Part shown: positions 46,043-56,011 of the stretch, piece after piece
How positions within the stretch are numbered: the first letter of the stretch is position 1
Layout of the letters: each line of letters opens with the position of its first letter
Notes under the pieces: model-generated
The model's input: only the letters and a program-made list of their open reading frames with translations
Databases searched by the model: none
Told to the model about the DNA's origin: nothing
Origin: Haematococcus lacustris
Lineage: Eukaryota > Chlorophyta > Chlorophyceae > Chlamydomonadales > Haematococcaceae
Direction of reading: 5' to 3'
DNA length: 64,000 bases
Assembly (NCBI GenBank): GCA_030144725.1
Contig: JASKMD010000028.1
Span: forward strand, 62,001 to 126,000
Made by a program: the position numbers and the translations under genes

Positions 46043-46205
46043 TGGGGCCCTATAGTGCGTGGCCCCCCCTCTTAGCTGTCATCAGCTCACAAATCCGTGC
46101 ATGTCCGTCATGCTAAATCTACACCATAGCCCTCGCGGTCTGGCAATAGTGTAGTGGCACTCATGCACCGTGTCCATGGTATACTCCACACAGCCCATTA
46201 ACACC
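46043..46205 (+). ncRNA. Conserved 3' block of Fanzor copy A; candidate guide RNA / right end
   Basis: Directly after the coding end, this stretch aligns by eye with the blocks after copy D (51480-51336, minus) and copy F (61815-61618, minus). Shared elements are AGCTGTCAT, GTGCATGT, a CCCTG-CAGGG palindrome (degenerate here), TCTGGCAAT/TCAGGCAAT, and a closing CCACACAG...AACACC. In TnpB/Fanzor elements the guide RNA is transcribed from the 3' end of the gene through the right end. That this block does so is inference. Confidence 0.5.
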
Positions 46206-46212
46206 ATTCAAG

Positions 46213-47437
46213 TCAGGCGGCCCCAACATGGGGTTAGTAATGTTCATGCAACTACTCTCTGAATACCGCATCGTTTTCAATAGCGTTTGTCACATTGGCA
46301 GCCACGGTTTAGTCCGCGTAATCTGACCATCAGCGCTAGCCATTGGAGTCTTTGCTCGCGTACTGCCACATGTGCCCGCGAACAATTCACAGCGGCGAGG
46401 CGGGTCTCCTTGGCACGGTGAGCCGCATCGCTGTGGCCCCATCTACCTAGCGCAGTGAGCTGGTTCTTCACAAATGGAATGTCCGGCCAACACCCATCGC
46501 GATGTCTGCCGGGCGTGCAGGGCACCTTGACGGGGTGATTGAAACATCTGGGCGTATTCGCTTTCGCCAAATACACCATCTGGGTCGGCGCACACTAAGG
46601 TTTCACCGGCTTACACCCCCCCCTCCTCCACTGTGTCCTCCACCGTGTTGCACCAGCTGCACCCATAGAAAAAGCGATACGTAATGTTTGTTCTTAACCC
46701 ATTGGCGCATCTAGTGAAACAAACCGCACAACAAACAGCCCAGGCCTCGTTCAGTTTGACATCTTCAAAGTGACATCATGTTCTCCAAGCAGAATCAGGG
46801 CTACGGGCCTGTGGGGTTGCAGTTGAGCTATGAAACTTTGCACGCAGGTGGATGGCATGTAGGGGAGTGTAACTCTCAGAGGAGCCGAGTCCTGATTCGG
46901 TCATGGTGTGGAGTTGTGTGTCTGACTGCATGGCCCCGGTCCTGAGATCGGCTAAGGGAATTGGGGGTCACAGTCCAAAGTGTGCTTTTGGCTTATCTGA
47001 GTATGAGCGTTTGTAACACTGTCTTAGAGGAGCTTAACCTAGTAAGTAGCACGTTGTAAGTCCAAATGGTCGAGCTGTGGCATTGCCCTCCAGGTATGGG
47101 TAGGAGGTGGGCTCAGTGCCACATTCCCGCATCCGCTTTCCGATCCGACTGCTGCTTCCGACGCGCATGCTCATGTAGAGCAGCCTAAGCGGCGCGGGCG
47201 GTCGAAGCGATGACTGCATGCCTCGCTGTGGCTCAAATTTGAATTAGTAACTTTGAAGCTTTGCTGTGCACGGCCTACTGACTGGATAACTATTCTGGAT
47301 GGGTGAAAGGTAGCTGGCTGGGTTGCCTACATTGTGAGCCAACTAGCATAATATTTGGCGTAGTGAGTGCAGAGTTACAGCCGTCCTACTACCAGGGGTC
47401 GGTTTCCTGTCATTTTTTGAATGTTGGGGCCGCCTGA
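46213..47437. mobile_element. DNA transposon copy 1 with 17-bp TIRs and 7-bp target duplication
   Basis: Starts TCAGGCGGCCCCAACAT (46213-46229) and ends with its exact complement (47421-47437). Flanked on both sides by ATTCAAG (46206-46212 and 47438-47444). The element is 1,225 bases. Copy 2 (54527-55906) is similar over most of its length in opposite orientation. No transposase is recognised, so it is probably non-autonomous. A 7-bp duplication does not fix the superfamily. Confidence 0.9.
46277..46579 (-). CDS. Conserved open frame inside transposon copy 1
   Basis: About 95 residues (PCTPGRHRDGCWPDIPFVKN..., VREQRLQWLALMVRLRG) are kept at the protein level in copy 2 (55594-55875, plus), with differences spread over the frame. 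It could be a remnant of a transposase exon, but no catalytic motif is visible. Confidence 0.4.
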   Translation of the reverse strand: MVYLAKANTPRCFNHPVKVPCTPGRHRDGCWPDIPFVKNQLTALGRWGHSDAAHRAKETRLAAVNCSRAHVAVREQRLQWLALMVRLRGLNRGCQCDKRY

Positions 47438-47708
47438 ATTCAAGTAGTCCCGCGGGCTATTGATCACCAGTGGTCCTAGTGGGCGACTCGAATGGAGGCC
47501 CTAGTGTGGGACAAGAGGGCTAAATGCAGTATGTAAACCTTTGCCCTGCACACTCCCCCCTTAACCCCTATGGCCTGTAACTTGTATACTTTTGCATGTC
47601 GACCTCACTTTCCCCCAGCTCCCTGTTGCCGGCACTCTGGTTGGATGGCGTCCTGATGCACACCCCAGCACGGCCACTTCGCATTAATAATGTTGCTGAG
47701 TCCCTGAG

Positions 47709-48303
47709 ATGTCGCCGAATAAGAAACGCAAGTGCCCCGCTTCCCCCGCACCGAGTGCAGCCGGTAAGCCGCAGAGCTTGACGAAAGGCTAGGCCCCCCG
47801 AAGCTAACTGACGACGCGACGCAGTGGGCACCACGCGACAAAGCGACTCCGACTGTGCGTGCGCTGTGCCTATGTCTGCCGGAGCCAGTGGCAAGCTCTC
47901 AGTGACGAGGGGCACGGCGACAAGAAAGGTAGCTGGACAGCGGCGCCAGTTCATCAAGGGTGGATATGTGCCGCCCAACTCCCCTCCCCCAGCTCAGGGA
48001 CCCCCCCCCCTCCCCCAGCCTAGGACCCCCATGCCTATGAGCCCACCAACCCAGGACCAGCCCCGCCCTACTGCACCTGGCCCAGTGCCACCACCCCAGC
48101 CCCCCCCATGGGGCAGATGGCTGGACCGGGACACCAACTCGTGCCTCAACTTCCAGTGCGTTGGGGAGAGCATGCAGCGCTCCATGGAGCTGTGCAGCTG
48201 GAAGGACCGGGAGGCTCTGCCCCAGTGGTTTAGGGGGGAAATGCCACCGGTGTGGGGTTGTGGTCATCAAGGGTGCGACCGAGGATGCTTTAGCTTGATT
48301 TAG
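47709..48303 (+). CDS. Internally deleted Fanzor-like gene (copy C)
   Basis: Exon 47709-47763 begins MSPNKKRKCPASPAPSAA, a nuclear-localisation-like start. A 61-base phase-1 intron (GTAAGC...GACGCAG) leads to exon 47825-48303 (QRRQFIKGGYVPPNSPPP, a Pro-rich linker, then WGRWLDRDTNSCLNFQ). The latter is the RuvC-III motif, followed by ESMQRSMELCSWKDREALP, as in copies A and D. The region that should hold RuvC-I and RuvC-II is absent, so the product cannot be a nuclease. It ends at TAG. Intact splicing and frame suggest a recent deletion derivative, or a short regulator-like protein; the latter is speculation. Confidence 0.65.
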
Positions 48304-48669
48304 CAGCTGTGTGAGATTGTACACAGTCGAACATGTTGTTCCATGTGGAATGAGTCATGTTTGTCTGTCAGTAGTAAGATATGTATATTGCTTGTCATGC
48401 GCTCAGGCTTGTGCTACTGGCGCCATAGCCGCATAAGACGCATGCGGGCGTCCCGCAGAGTACCTGGACCTGCCTCTGCGCCATGGTTGGTGAAAACACC
48501 TTTTTCAAGCAAGCACAACATAAAAGACCACGGCATCGTCATCACTAGCATCACATGATTGCTTCACAAACAACGTCTTGTCTGCTCCACTGTGATCAGG
48601 CATCCGCTAAGACCAAGAAGTTGTAAATGCATTGCCATGTAGCCATTACACTCACAGCTTACCGTTACT

Positions 48670-51600
48670 TCATCCACTTTTAATGCTGCCCTGCTTGTGG
48701 CCATCCTGTGGCTGCAGTACCCCGACCGCCTCTGAGCCGTGTAGCTGCTGCTGAAACACATGATTCCACAATAGGTGGCCGAAGAGGTCGTACCCATGAG
48801 GCTGCAGCCATGCATGTAAGACAATGCCACTGGCCATGGCGAGGTGAGGAAGGTGGAAGCAGGACTGTCTCCCTCCGACCTCAGCTGTACAGTCCAGGAA
48901 GGGCACGACTGCCTTGTTGGGCATGCGCCACATGATAGCAGGAGTCAGCACTCTGCCCCAAGTGCAGATAAGGCAGTGTTGTCTATAATGCTTGGCAACC
49001 CCCGACCCCCTGTAGCTGCTTGAACTTATACTGCTTATGGGTAGCAGCAGCGGCACCCCACCCTGGCCCTCGCCTACCGTAAGGTGCAGGGCATCACTCC
49101 AGCACCTGGCTGCTTCCTGCTGTCCCAGGCGCTGTGGTGCGAGCACCTTGTCGCAATCGAACAGGTAGAGCTCACCACCCTGTGTAGAGAGTGGCAGCGC
49201 CATCAACCAAGGGTGGCTAGAAGCCTGAGGGCCTGCAAGCGTGGCCTCAAGCACTGGACCCTCCACGTGCAGCCAGTGAGACGCACTGCCAAGACACACA
49301 GACCCCATGAACTCATGAGCCATCCCAAACTGGGATGGCTTGAAGGCGCCGCCTGCCTTCAAGAGGCAAGGATTGGCAAAGATTACCAGCAGCTAGCTGA
49401 AAGCCTCTGGCTGCGCAAAGCCAGGCAGCAGCTGCTCTGGGCAGGAGAGTTCAGGCAGGGCATTGATGTTGAGGCCAGCAACCAGGCATTGGGTTAATCG
49501 CCAAGGGCCTGAACACAGTATGTATTGACCCGTCCTATGGATGAGGAGCGTACCCACCTCAAAGGGCTTGCAGCTGTCAAGATCAGCTGTGATTCAGCAG
49601 TGATATGCTGAGGAGGGAGGAAGCCCCACTTCAACAGCTTGCTGGAGAATCAAGGTATGTCTACTACACACACCTTGACCCTCTTAGACTGTACAGGTGT
49701 GTTGGGCTGCAACCTCTTACCTGCTGCTGAGCTACCTCATTGCGGATGAGGGTGTTGAGCCGCTGCCTTGCTAGCGCGGTCCTTGCTGTGCAATGCCGAT
49801 CAACACACAGCAACAAGGACCAACAGTGGGTTAACCGGGCACAGGTACAGCAGTACTGGGTGATACTCCATCCACGACCCACCATGCTGTCCAGGGGGGC
49901 CGGGCTCAGGCAAGTAGGGAGCCATACACGTCATGGCAACCACCTTGGCTCCATGCTGGTGAGCAGCCTGCACAATGGGGTGCCACCAGCACAGATGTGG
50001 ATGTGCGTCACTGACGCCAGGGCGGGGGAGGCGAGTGTGCTTGAGCATAGGGCGGTCTGTCGAGAGTGCGGCATAGCGCAGACAGTGGGCGAGGGACAGG
50101 GGCACCTGTGCTTGCCAAATGCCCTGCCGTGACATTCCACATTGACATGACATTGTGCCCACCCTGCCCACCCAGGTGCCAGTCTCGGAGGTTTGTGAAA
50201 GAAGTTGCACGGGACTGCACTGCCCGTCTGCTGAAGTGTGCCATCAAGAGTATAGAGCCTGCCATCAGTAAAGATAGATCCTACAACTTAATGACGTGGG
50301 CCCCCTTTGACCCACACCTCAACCCTCCACGCTGCGCTGGTAATCCTGCCTGTGTACTTCAGCCCACATACCTTGTACATCTGCTGCAAACTGTTGAAGA
50401 TGGTCTCAGCTTCTTGTCCCAGGCTGTGTGCAGCAAGAGCAGCGGCGGTTGCGACAGAACAGAAGGCAGTCGCGACATCCACAGTCACCGCCCCAGCAGT
50501 GTCAGCAACTGTGAGCGACATAGACTGCATGGGTGGAAGATTGATGAGGCAGCAAGAGGCGGCTGAAGCATGACGCCCCTTGCCGCCATCTGCACAAGTG
50601 TGGTGATGCCCTAGGGATGTGGCAATGAAGATGTAGGTGGTGTGGAGGTGTATCAAAACGTGTAGTGGGATAAGAATGGTGGGTGTGTAATGAGCTGTCC
50701 AGGGAAGGCTGTCCAGGAGGCTGGGCAAGGGCTGGCCAAAGAGACCGCAGGTGTTCTTCACTGCAGTGAGCTTCTGCACGCTGAGTGCCGGTCAGTACTG
50801 GCAAGTAAGGGGCTACATCCAGCCAGCCAGCCAGTTGAGACACACGGACTGAGTGCCTGTGAATGAAAGGAAGGAAAGGAAGGCGGTCCAGCAATTGTTG
50901 CACTTAGCCTAGAGCCAGTGGCATGGCGAGACAGGGATGAAGATGTTTGTGCGCACTCAGGTACTCTCACGCAGCCCCAGGCAGCCCAGACACCGCCCGC
51001 ACCTAGCCTCTACAAGCCCGTTCACACCCCCCGTGGCTCAGCGCAGCCTCCTGACTGCTCACCTACCAGTCTCATGTGCTGAAAGTGCAGGGCCCCCTTT
51101 TCACCCCCAGCAGAGCATTGGCTGGCTCATGGCAGTGCCGAACCTGCAGCATGCTAGGGAGAGCGTTGGTGGCCAGAGTGTGCTGGCCTGCCCGGCTGAC
51201 ATGCAGTGAAGGGCTCACGCAACAAGGAGCACGAGGACAGCAACAAGCCATTGACCAGCAGGCTGACACAAGAGAAGGAATTGCACCTTGGCCCTCGCCA
51301 GGGACCAGGGCCTACTACTAGGGACCAGCGCGGACGGTGTTTTGGGCTGTGTGGGGTTATGTTCCCATGCACATGGCATGGGCGCCTACCACCTCCACTA
51401 TTGCCTGATCCCTGTGACAGGGCTACAGCCTGTAGCTGGCCAGGGAAACATGCACTGATTGTAAGTTTATGACAGCTGCAAGGGGGCCCACACAACTGTG
51501 CGTCAGACTGCTGCTGCTGTTGGGCCTTGGGTGGACGGTCTCGCAGCCGCTTGTACCCCAGGCCACGGTACTCCTTGCCCCTGACTGGCAGAGCTACCTG

Positions 51601-52828
51601 CTCTGGCCACCAGCACAGCTCCAGCGGGCGCCACCTGCTCTCCCCTATGCGCTGCATGTTCAGCGCTGCACTGCAGTCCCTGTCCAGCCACCTGATCGGC
51701 TGTGGTGGGGGCTTGGCTTTAGCAGCCTTGCCCTTGGCCTTGCCTTTGCCCTTGGTGGGCTGGGTGGACTCAGCTGCCTGCTCAGCCTTGGTGCGCTTAC
51801 TGCGCTTGGCTGTCGGGGGAGTGCTGGGCCCTGGCTCTGAGGCTGCTGCCTCTGTTGCCGCCTGGCCATCAATATTGTGGACAGCGGTGCACAGCATGTT
51901 GAAGCTTGTGTGGGCTAGCAGGGTGGGCTTTGCAGGCAACTCACCCTAGGTCGTTGGTCCCACCAAATATCAGCACCTGCAGGCAGGCAGGCAGGCAGGC
52001 ACATCATGGTCAGATAAGCTTCCAACTGTGGCAGCAAGCCTGGGCTGCCAGCCAGCCAGGTATGGACCATTGATGGCTGTCATTTTAAGCAGCAATTGCC
52101 CCAGGCAAGAGAGTTCAGGTGGAGCATTGATGGTCAGGTCCACAACCAAGTATTGTGTTAAGTATGTTAAAGTCAAGCATAGTATTTCAGCACATACAGC
52201 TCTTATAGGCCTAGAGGTTTGCTTGTCCTGTATGCTTTGGCAAACACGCAGTGATCAGTAGGTCAGCATGCAGGGCCAAGGCTGCCTACCCAGTGGAACT
52301 GCTGGCCAGCAGCCTGCGTGCGCTGCAGATAGGCGCGTAGCCGCTGCGTCATGGTGGGCACCACCAGCTCCCCGCTCACCCCCTCCGTCACAACCTGCAG
52401 GTCAGCTGGACGTCGGCATGGTTAACTAGGAAGCCAGGTGCCCCACTGGCAGGTGCACACTAACAGGTGCACACCTTACATGGAGCTGGCAGGTTCTGAT
52501 GGAGCAGGCTTTGCAGTCTCTTTGTGTAGGGGTGGAACGCGGGCTGCTGTTGACTAGGCACCCTGTAGTAACCTAGATCACGGGTAGGGCAGAAAGCAAG
52601 GTCAGAGCATACCTACTGCTTCGTCGCCTTCTCCGCTTCCTTCTCCCCCTACCCCCTACCCTCGGTCAGGCTGTCACCGAAAGCCAGAATGCGCAGCTCT
52701 TTGTGCGCTGACGCATAAGCGGCCATCGCATAAGCAGCAACGCCTAGCACGGCTAGACGTCGCCGTGATGACACGAGCGCGTTGCCAGGCCTGAAGCAGG
52801 CATGATGGTACTTGTACACGACGGCCAT
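48670..52828 (-). CDS. GDSL/SGNH hydrolase, complete nine-exon gene
   Basis: Minus-strand exons are 52828-52660, 52572-52475, 52394-52290, 51976-51945, 50423-50372, 49967-49883, 49785-49721, 49179-49078 and 48801-48670; all phases fit, giving 279 residues and TGA. Start ATG 52828-52826. A hydrophobic segment (RRRLAVLGVAAYAMAAYASA) may be a signal anchor. Block I is LRILAFGDSLTEG (nucleophile Ser), block III is VLIFGGTNDLG, AKVVAMT forms the central strand, and block V is CWSDALHLTPHGYDLFG with the Asp-x-x-His pair. These are the known catalytic residues of SGNH esterases/lipases. The substrate is unknown. Intron 4 (51944-50424) holds a truncated Fanzor copy on the same strand. A diverged relative lies at 32785-34019. 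Confidence 0.85.
51336..51480 (-). ncRNA. Conserved 3' block of Fanzor copy D; candidate guide RNA / right end
   Basis: On the minus strand it holds AGCTGTCATAAACTTACAAT, GTGCATGT, the perfect palindrome CCCTGTCACAGGG, TCAGGCAATAGTGG, and ends with CCACACAGCCC..AACACC. It aligns with 46043-46205 and 61815-61618. Role inferred from position. Confidence 0.5.
51336..51868 (-). pseudogene. 5'-truncated Fanzor-like copy (copy D) in an intron of the GDSL gene
   Basis: From about 51868 downward the minus strand reads QAATEAAASEPGPSTPPTAK, basic KRSKRTKAEQAA, and RuvC-III RWLDRDCSAALNMQ, then RWRPLELCWWPEQVALPVRG and YKRLRD, nearly the same as copy A. The start is cut just before this linker, about 75 bases from the GDSL exon at 51945. 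The 3' block follows (51480-51336). The stop TAG seen in copy F is TTG here, so the frame runs on into the 3' block. RuvC-I and RuvC-II are missing, so it is inactive. Confidence 0.8.
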
Positions 52829-53069
52829 ACCATACGGTCAACAGCTGAGGTGTTTAACCCACTAGTGAGACTTGACCACCCATTGAGCTGGCATTTCCAA
52901 GTTTTGATCCCTGCAGCCCTCATGCAACACCAAAATAAAGCATGAGTTGTAATCAAACACAGGCTGCGAGATCGCTGTTGTAAAGCTACTGACAGTGTGC
53001 CTAATGCCCACTTCAGCTCAGCCAATCTGGTGTGTGTGCCTCTAGGTCTACTACTAGCAAGAGCTCTAC

Positions 53070-53472
53070 CCTACTCTGTAGCTCTTACTCACACACATCC
53101 CCTTTGTATCTTGGTATCTTGTTTTCTTGGATTGTCTTGCTGTACCTGGCTTTTGCCGCCACTTGCGCCACCATTTACGCAAGAGGGCCTTGTCACGCAA
53201 GTACACCCTGGCTGGCCTAGCTTTGGCATGGTTTGGCGGCCTTCCCAGTAGCATAGCTCAGTGGGGCGTGGGCCTAGGCCAAATGCACAGTGGCGAATGT
53301 TCAGCGCGGCTGACACGTCCCGGTCATAGAACCTGCACATGGGAATTTCAAATTTTGACGAACGGAGGCCATAGGCTACGGATAGCAGTTGCGCTTGATG
53401 CGTTGCAATCTTCCTCTTGCGCTGTATCCCGCTGATGGTTGTGCCTGACCTGAAGCCTGTTGCGCCCTCCAC
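53070..53472 (-). pseudogene. Fanzor-like C-terminal segment, second subfamily
   Basis: The minus strand reads FEIPMCRFYDRDVSAALNIR (RuvC-III), then GPRPTELCYWEGRQTMPKLG; a frameshift near 53225 leads to VYLRDKALLRKWWRKWRQ in the next frame. It is probably the last part of the long minus-strand copy E, separated from the RuvC-II exon by transposon copy 2 and other sequence. It could instead be an independent fragment. Confidence 0.65.
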
Positions 53473-54519
53473 ATTAAATGTGCTTGAGACGCAAGCTTGC
53501 TACTGGACGCTTGTAGTTGTAAGGTCGTACGGGTCAGAAAGCCTATCGGAGCACCGTGCAACATCACGTGACTGCCCAGTCGAGCGCGACGGTGGCGGGA
53601 GGTGCATCTATAGTCCTAGTTACATCTAGTAAGTGGCGCAGCACCATCAAAAGCGGCATGCCCCATGCCTCGATTGACCGGAATTCGGTGTTCCTGTGAC
53701 TGGCGCCAGGCACTAGCCAGGACTCCATCCGCGACCGTTGGCACACACATGTGTCCGTAGCAAGCACATCTATACAATAGGTAAGGTTGCTGCGACATGC
53801 AAGTGAGGTGTGAGTGACAGCCTCACAACAAGCCCATGGCACGCCCAACCATGCCACAGCCATGCCAACTAATAATATGGTATACCACTTAGCTACTGGC
53901 ATGTTTGCACCCATATGAAACTACAGCCCAAGTTTCATGTGGCGCTGACGATGCGTTCAACACTAACATGGGTATGCAACCCCCCAACCTCATGTCCTCT
54001 CACTACCACCATGTGCCATCCTATTTGGCTGCAGGAAGGCATGCCAAGGTGTCTCTGTTAAGGTGTGTGATGGCAAGCATGGGTCTAGCTGGTGACAGGT
54101 GACATGTGCACCGCCAGAGCATGGGCAGGGCTGCAGGGGCAGGGGGCTGGGCTGGCGCATGTGGCTGCAGGTCCTCCCCGGCGTCCACCCACCATCCTGG
54201 CAGCTGGCAGCAGCAAGGGGCAGGGAGGGGCAGGGCTGCAGGGGCAGGGGGCTGGGCTGGCGCATTTTATCAGGCGTGTCACAGCTGAGTGTGAGAGATG
54301 CATGAAGTCAAGTCATGTGCCATGTCATGTGTCATTTCATGTGGGATATGTTGCGGCCATGCACATGTGTAGTGCCAGGCCAGTGCTTACCTGATGTTGT
54401 TGCTTGTTGAGCACATCAAGCCCCTGACTTGGAATCGCTTCGCCGAGCTGTAGACTGGCCGCAGCCACCTGTATGCACATTTGTCAATGCACATTTGTCA
54501 GATTAATCCTTAGTAAGGA
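53473..54519. other. No gene seen; short direct repeat
   Basis: Between copy E's C-terminal piece and transposon copy 2. A 40-base unit (GGGCAGGGCTGCAGGGGCAG...GCTGGCGCA) occurs at about 54122 and 54226. It may be intron sequence of copy E. Confidence 0.35.
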
Positions 54520-54526
54520 GTCCTTA

Positions 54527-55906
54527 TCAGGTGTTCCCAACTAACAGAAAATGACAGGAAACCGACCCTTGGCAGTAGGACGGCTATAACTCTGCACTCA
54601 CTGCGCCAAATACTATGCTAGATGATTCACAATGTAGCCAACCCGGCCAGCTACCTTTCGACCATCCAGAATAGTTTTACACTCAGTAGGTCGTGCACAG
54701 CAAAGCATCAAAGTTGGTGATTCAAATTCGAGCCGTTGCGGAGCATGCAGTCATCGCTACGACCGCCCGCGTCGCTGAGGCTGCTCTACGCGAGCGTGCG
54801 CGTCGACAGCAGCAGTCTTATCGGAGAGCGGTTGCGGGAATGTGACACTAAGCCCACCTCCCCCCATACCTGGAGGGCAATGCCACAGCTCAACCATTGA
54901 GACTTACAGCATGCTACTTACTAGGTTAAGCTCCTCTCAGACATTGCTACAAACGCTCATACTCAGATAAGCCAAACGCTCACTTTGGTCTGTGACCCTC
55001 AACTCCCTTAGCCGATCTCAAGGCCAGAGCCATGCAGTCAGTAACACAGCTCCACACCATGACCGAGTTTTGACTCGGCTCCTCCCAGAGTTACACTCCC
55101 CTACATGCCATCCACCTGCGTGCAAAGTTTCATAGCTCAACTGCCACCCCACAGTGGTGCTCTGGGAGGGGTGGGCTGGGAGGGGTGGGCTGGGAGGGGG
55201 TGGGCTTGGGGAGGGGGCGAGGGGAAGGGCTGGGAGGGGGTGGGCAGGCTCAATGAGGTGGGCTCCTGCAATGATGGGTGAAGGGGGGGCGGGCATGGTG
55301 AGTCGTTGCATGCCGTGGCCATGATATTGCCTAATGAACATGATGTAACTTTGAAAGTGTCAAACTGAACGAGGCCTGGGCTGTTTAGCGTGCGGGTTGT
55401 TGCAATAGATGCGCCAATGAGTCATGAACAAACATTTCGTGTCGCTTTTTCTCTAGGTGCAGCAGGTGCAACACAGTGGAGGACACAGTGGAGGAGGGGG
55501 GGTGTAACCCGGTGATACCTTAGTGTGCGCCGACCCAAATGATGTCTTCGGCGAGATGCGAACACGAATATATGTTTCAATCACCCCGTCTAGGTGCCCT
55601 GCACGCCCGGCAGACATCGCGTTGTGTGTCAGCCTGACATTCCATTTGTGCACAACCAGCTCACTGCGCTAGTTAGATGGGGCCTCGGCGATGTGGCTCA
55701 CCGTGCCAAGGAGAGCCGTCTCGCCGCTGTGATTTGTTCGCGGGCACATGTGGCAGTACGCGAGCAAAGACTCCAATGGCTAGCGCTGATGGTCAGATTA
55801 CGCGGACTAAACCGCCAATGCCAATGTGATAAACGCTATCGAAAACAGTGCGGTATTGAGAGAGTACTTGCATGAAGATTACCAACCCCATGTTGGGAAC
55901 ACCCGA
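54527..55906. mobile_element. DNA transposon copy 2, inverted relative to copy 1, 7-bp target duplication
   Basis: Ends TCAGGTGTTCCCAAC (54527) and GTTGGGAACACCCGA (55906) are inverted repeats with one or two mismatches. Flanks are GTCCTTA at 54520-54526 and 55907-55913. The interior matches copy 1 in opposite orientation, apart from a G-rich insert at about 55150-55250. It lies inside the span of Fanzor copy E, about 100 bases 3' of its RuvC-II exon. Confidence 0.88.
55594..55875 (+). CDS. Conserved open frame inside transposon copy 2
   Basis: Protein-level match to the frame at 46277-46579: PCTPGRHRVVCQPDIPFVHN, HVAVREQRLQWLALMVRLRG and CQCDKRY. Function unknown. Confidence 0.4.
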   Translation: MPCTPGRHRVVCQPDIPFVHNQLTALVRWGLGDVAHRAKESRLAAVICSRAHVAVREQRLQWLALMVRLRGLNRQCQCDKRYRKQCGIERVLA

Positions 55907-56011
55907 GTCCTTACCTTCCCAATCTTGACCCTACCAAGCCACCTTGACTCCACCACCTCCCAACACCACCCTGGCCCTCACCCACTGACCATCAACCACT
56001 GACCCTCTCAC

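Noticed and set aside
46213..47437. Assignment of the TIR element to hAT or P superfamily
   Set aside because: A 7-bp duplication and no transposase leave the superfamily open.
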